DNA from: Phycisphaerales bacterium
GTDB taxonomy: Bacteria > Planctomycetota > Phycisphaerae > Phycisphaerales > UBA1924
Length of the DNA stretch: 64,000 nucleotides
Direction of reading: 5' to 3'
Assembly (NCBI GenBank): GCA_007693785.1
Contig: RECY01000015.1
Span: 1 to 64,000 of the forward strand
The notes below the pieces were generated by a model. That model did no database searches, had not been told where the DNA came from, and worked only from the letters and a program-made list of their open reading frames with translations. The position numbers and the translations under genes are program-made. Positions 60,886-64,000 of the stretch are shown in pieces (the stretch's first letter is position 1; every line of letters begins with the position of its first letter).

Positions 60886-61887
60886 TCACGCCCGCGGGTG
60901 GTGCCTCTTGTGCACGTCACGGAGGTGGGAGCGGTCGACGTGGGTGTAGATCTGCGTCGTGGCGATGTCGGCGTGCCCGAGCAGCTCCTGCACGACACGG
61001 AGGTCGGCCCCGCCCACGAGCAGGTGCGTCGCGAACGAGTGACGCAGCACGTGGGGATGGATCTTGCCGAGCCCCGCGGCGCCCGCGCGCCGACGCACGA
61101 TCTGCCAGAGCGCCACACGCTCGATCGGGCGGCCTGTGCGGGAAAGAAACAAGCGCCCGTCGTCGCGCGCGTCCGGTCGGCGGAGCAGCGGGCGGGCCTC
61201 GGCGCGGTAGCGATCGATCCAGAGGCGGGCCGCGACGCCGTAGGGCACCAGGCGCTGCTTATCCCCCTTGCCGGTCAGGCGGACCACGCTCAGGTCGTCG
61301 ATGACGTCCCCGGCGCGGACCGCGCCGACCTCGCTCGCTCGCAGCCCGCTCGCGTACATGAGCTCCAGGATCGCGCGGTCCCGCACCGCCAGCGCCCGCG
61401 CGACGCCCTCGCCCTGCCTGGGCGGGACGCTCGCCGGATCGACACTCTCGAGCAGCTTGCGCATCTGGGCCGGGCTGAGCACGCCGGGGAGTTTTTTCCA
61501 GCGCGTCGGCTGGTCGAGCACGTGGCTCGGGTCGTCCTGGAGCTGCCCGGTCGCGACGAGCCAGCGGAAGAGCACGCGGATCGTCGCCAGGTGACGTGCC
61601 ACGCTGGAAGGGGCCATCTTGCGGACGCTGCTGAGGCGGGCGAGATGCTGGCTGAGGTGGCGCGGGGCGATGTCGCTCGGCGTGCGCACGCCGTCGTCGG
61701 CCAGCTCGTTGAAAAGCTCCCGCGCGTCGCGGGCGTACGCCTCCAGCGTCGCCTTGCTGAGCCCCGCCTCGACGCGGAGATACGTCAGAAACCGCTTCTG
61801 CACCGGTGCGAAGCAGGGCGCGACCGACGAAGGCTCCGGTGCGGCAGGCGGCTTGGGTTGGCGGGAACGCTGGGGCACGGCTTTCAA
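60886..61887 (-). CDS. Tyrosine recombinase, XerC/XerD type
   Basis: Resolves chromosome dimers or moves elements by strand exchange. 333 residues. N-terminal SAM-like domain (FLTYLRVEAGLSKATLEAYA); catalytic set: Arg in YASGLRASEVGAVR, Lys in VRLTGKGDKQRLVPYG, HVLRHSFATHLLVGG with His-x-x-Arg, LLGHADIATTQIYTHV with His and the Tyr nucleophile. The family is right for host XerD; no phage or integron context is visible, so a housekeeping role is more likely. TTG start at 61887; a GTG at 61803 is an alternative. Confidence 0.9.
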   Translation of the reverse strand: MKAVPQRSRQPKPPAAPEPSSVAPCFAPVQKRFLTYLRVEAGLSKATLEAYARDARELFNELADDGVRTPSDIAPRHLSQHLARLSSVRKMAPSSVARHLATIRVLFRWLVATGQLQDDPSHVLDQPTRWKKLPGVLSPAQMRKLLESVDPASVPPRQGEGVARALAVRDRAILELMYASGLRASEVGAVRAGDVIDDLSVVRLTGKGDKQRLVPYGVAARLWIDRYRAEARPLLRRPDARDDGRLFLSRTGRPIERVALWQIVRRRAGAAGLGKIHPHVLRHSFATHLLVGGADLRVVQELLGHADIATTQIYTHVDRSHLRDVHKRHHPRA

Positions 61888-61914
61888 AAAGATCGGCCGA
61901 GGGCGGCCGGCGGA

Positions 61915-61956
61915 GGCACAAAAGAAACACGCCCCGGCGTCGGACGCCGGGGCGTG
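61915..61956 (-). terminator. Intrinsic terminator after flagellin
   Basis: CACGCCCCGGCGTC (61928-61941) pairs with 61943-61956. On the minus strand the stem is followed by GTTTCTTTTGTG, a U-rich stretch. It lies about 50 nt beyond the flagellin stop. Confidence 0.8.
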
Positions 61957-62007
61957 GAATGGGATTCAGAATCGACCGCCCGTGACGGGCTCCGCGGAGG
62001 CTCGGGA

Positions 62008-63555
62008 TCAGCCGAGCAGCTGGAGCACGGCCTGGGGCTGGCTGTTCGCCAGGCTTAGGGTGTTAGTGGCGGCGGCCGAGAGGATCTGGCCGCGGGTCAG
62101 CGAAGCGGTCTCGCTGGCGAAGTCCGTGTCACGGATCACGCTGTTGGCGGCGTTGGTGTTCTCAAGACCGATGTTGAGGCTTCGGATCGTCGCACCGATC
62201 GTGTTGCGCTGGAAGGCGCCGAGTCGCCCGCGGAGGCTGGAGACCTCTTCGATCGCGGAGGCGACGACGTTCTGGGCGTTGGAGAGGTCGCCGTCGACCA
62301 CGTTGAGGCTCTTGCCGGAGCCCAGGTCGTCGAGGCGGCGGAAGTTGCCCTCGCCCGACGTGTCGAAGCGCCCGAGCTTGCGGGTCGAGACGTCCTGGAT
62401 GCCCAGGCTCACCTTGCCCGCGATATCCACCTGCCCGGCGAGCTGGAAGTCGGCGCCGCCGGCGGTGATGTCGAAGGCCTGGATGCTGCCGCGCTGCGTG
62501 GCCTGCGCGGCGGCGATGGTCATCTCCACATCGAGGAAGTCGGTGTTGACACGGATGGTGCGCCCGCGGGCCGTCGCCTGGACGCCGTTGATCGTCGCGG
62601 CGATGTCCTGGCCGGCGTCACGGACGCCGTTGCTGGCGGCGGTCGAGTTGAAGGCGCGGACAGTGGCGCCGTCGATCGCGTTGGTGTCGGTTGCTTCGAA
62701 GTTGAAGATGCCGCTGCCGGCGTTGGTGGCGGTGAAGTTCGCGTCGCTGACGATCTGGACGCGGACGAACTGGTCCGAGCCGTACTTGTCGCTGCGGAGC
62801 GTGACGCCGCCCGAGCCGGAGCCGGTGCCGACCGCGGCCTCGACGCCGGTGACCTCGGTGAAGGTGTTGATGGTGTTGACGACGTCCGCGAGGCTGGTGC
62901 CGGAGGCGAACGAGAGCTCGCGGCTGCCCAGGGCGCCGGTGATCTCGATCGTGAAGGTCGAGCCCTGCGCACCGCCGAGGTCGATCCCGCCGCCGAGCGA
63001 CAGGAACAGACCGGCCTGCTGAGCCGACTGGGTGACGATGACGTCCACGTTCAGATCGTTGCCGTCGAGCTTGGCGCCGTTGACCCGGTAGGTCTCGACG
63101 CTGGCGGCGACGTTGTCGGTCTGGTAATCAAAGTTGCCGTTGAGCAGCTTGGTGCCCTGGAAGCTGGTCGCGCCGGCGATGCGGTCGATGGTCTGGAGGA
63201 TGGAGTCGACCTGGAGCTGGTTGGCGGCCTTCTCGGCGTCGCTCAGGCCCGCGGTGTTGGCGCTGGTGGTCAGGAGGCCCTGGAGCTCGGTCAGCAAGCC
63301 GCTGACTTCCTGCAAACCGCCTTCAGCGATGTTGACGACCTGGTCGGCGCGCTCGGCGTTGCCGATCGCGGAGGTGGTCGCGGTCATCTCCTTGCGGAGG
63401 TTCTCGCTGGCGATCAGGCCGGCGGGATCGTCCTTGCCGCGGTTGATCCGCAGGCCCGTGCTCAGGCGTTCGAGGCTCGTGTTCAGACTGTTATTGTTCT
63501 GGTTCAGCACGCGCTGAGCGATGAGGCTCTGGACGTTGGTATTAATGCGACTCAT
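62008..63555 (-). CDS. fliC: Flagellin
   Basis: Filament subunit, exported by the flagellar type III system. 515 residues. The conserved N-terminus MSRINTNVQSLIAQRVLNQN and SLERLSTGLRINRGKDDPAG and the C-terminus (SLNIGLENTNAANSVIRDTD, then ILSAAATNTLSLANSQPQAV) form D0/D1. The variable middle (about residues 150-420) is Thr/Ala/Gly/Asp-rich, forming the outer domains. ATG 63555 has GGAGGAA about 6 nt upstream. No other flagellar gene is in view except possibly the partial gene after it. Confidence 0.95.
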   Translation of the reverse strand: MSRINTNVQSLIAQRVLNQNNNSLNTSLERLSTGLRINRGKDDPAGLIASENLRKEMTATTSAIGNAERADQVVNIAEGGLQEVSGLLTELQGLLTTSANTAGLSDAEKAANQLQVDSILQTIDRIAGATSFQGTKLLNGNFDYQTDNVAASVETYRVNGAKLDGNDLNVDVIVTQSAQQAGLFLSLGGGIDLGGAQGSTFTIEITGALGSRELSFASGTSLADVVNTINTFTEVTGVEAAVGTGSGSGGVTLRSDKYGSDQFVRVQIVSDANFTATNAGSGIFNFEATDTNAIDGATVRAFNSTAASNGVRDAGQDIAATINGVQATARGRTIRVNTDFLDVEMTIAAAQATQRGSIQAFDITAGGADFQLAGQVDIAGKVSLGIQDVSTRKLGRFDTSGEGNFRRLDDLGSGKSLNVVDGDLSNAQNVVASAIEEVSSLRGRLGAFQRNTIGATIRSLNIGLENTNAANSVIRDTDFASETASLTRGQILSAAATNTLSLANSQPQAVLQLLG

Positions 63556-63951
63556 GCGATTCCTCCATGAAACCCGGGACGGACGCGCCGGCGACCGGGC
63601 AAAAATCATCGGGACGCCACGCGCCCCAGCCAGGACACCGAGTCAGCCACCAGCCGCTCGGCCTCAGGCCACCGCCGGGATCCATCCCGGCACGCGAGCC
63701 CGCTCATCCACGCCGACGCGGCGTGATGCAAGCGACTGATCGGATGCTTCTTCACCGCGATTGACGCTCGCCATGAGGCATGACGCTCATCACCGCCCGG
63801 CGTAACGACTGTGCAGCCCCGCATGGTTTTGCCGGTTGTGCGGCCTGCGGAAAACCGCAACACGGCGCCCGAGTGGCGCAACGACCGGGCGCGCAAAAAG
63901 AACGCCGCGACGGGGTGATCCATCGCGGCGTCCGGGTGGTTGCCTTGGGCG
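63556..63951 (-). other. Spacer between flagellin and the partial gene
   Basis: 396 bp. Contains the flagellin Shine-Dalgarno and, near 63738-63764, a weak sigma-28-like pair (TCAA, 17 nt, CCGATC). A terminator lies at 63890-63931. Short ORFs here look like chance frames. Confidence 0.5.
63890..63931 (-). terminator. Intrinsic terminator of the partial gene
   Basis: ACGCCGCGA (63902-63910) pairs with TCGCGGCGT (63923-63931). On the minus strand it is followed by TCTTTTTGCGC, a U-run. Confidence 0.75.
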
Positions 63952-64000
63952 TCAGCCCTCGGCCGGGAAGGAGCTCAGTGTCTGCTCGGTCAGGTCCGAG
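63952..64000 (-). CDS. 3' end of an unidentified minus-strand gene
   Basis: Reads SDLTEQTLSSFPAEG followed by TGA (63952-63954), with an intrinsic terminator 20 bp on. The frame is open to the window edge. Too short to identify; its position suggests a gene upstream of flagellin in the same direction. Confidence 0.45.
   Translation of the reverse strand, partial: SDLTEQTLSSFPAEG

Noticed and set aside
54040-61887. A prophage or genomic island (toxin-antitoxin, recombinase)
   Set aside because: No attachment repeats, phage structural genes or tRNA target; gpmI and other core genes lie between. The recombinase looks like host XerD.
63738-63764. Sigma-28 promoter of flagellin
   Set aside because: Only TCAA and CCGATC with 17-nt spacing, over 180 bp upstream; too weak to call.
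63606-63923. A 105-residue minus-strand ORF upstream of flagellin
   Set aside because: It spans a terminator hairpin and has no family features.

Overview
The window is GC-rich bacterial chromosome, roughly two-thirds or more G+C, densely packed and mostly housekeeping. The best guess is a planctomycete of the Phycisphaerae type. The evidence is indirect: a sigma factor next to a transmembrane Ser/Thr kinase, a second large kinase with a polytopic C-terminus, a pseudopilin-like protein with the FTLIELLVVVAIIALLIGIL leader, VWA and E/P/G-rich membrane proteins in tandem, MreBCD, and a flagellin. This is inference, because no rRNA or other taxonomic marker is present.

Layout. 1-2.3 kb: STAS protein, purN, a tandem GNAT protein. 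2.3-5 kb: a gene-free stretch with a near-consensus DnaA box, then dnaA. 5-12.4 kb: DegT/DnrJ aminotransferase, miaB, histidine kinase, YraN nuclease-fold protein, SurA-like lipoprotein, DUF1844-type protein. 12.5-17.6 kb: sdhCAB, tag, a small unknown. 17.6-24.7 kb: VWA protein and partner, then trpD. 24.7-29.4 kb: kinase, sigma factor, repeat-rich spacer, coiled-coil protein. 29.8-32.4 kb: mreBCD. 32.5-40.2 kb: HAD phosphatase, GlmU-like protein, polA, prmC, PAS/GAF/receiver protein. 40.5-44.4 kb: an ABC/Gld-type transporter triad. 44.4-50.7 kb: membrane protein, ugd, methyltransferase, polyprenyl synthase, pseudopilin, heme oxygenase. 50.8-56.9 kb: tyrS, YggS, peroxiredoxin, a HigBA-like module, gpmI. 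56.9-61.9 kb: kinase, SDR, FmdB-like protein, tyrosine recombinase. 62-64 kb: flagellin and the 3' end of another minus-strand gene.

Three patterns stand out. (1) tyrS carries an abrupt AT-rich, in-frame patch (about 42% G+C by hand count over 51361-51780, against 68% in the line after it). It encodes part of the catalytic core plus roughly 90 residues that ordinary TyrRS lacks; this is either a recombination mosaic or an assembly chimera. (2) Fourteen genes have a TANNNT -10-like hexamer ending 6-10 nt before the start codon and no visible Shine-Dalgarno, which suggests leaderless transcription. Other genes have an upstream hexamer plus a good Shine-Dalgarno. (3) At least three families of intergenic inverted repeats occur, two of them in two copies each.

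No tRNA, rRNA, CRISPR array, insertion sequence or prophage was recognised.
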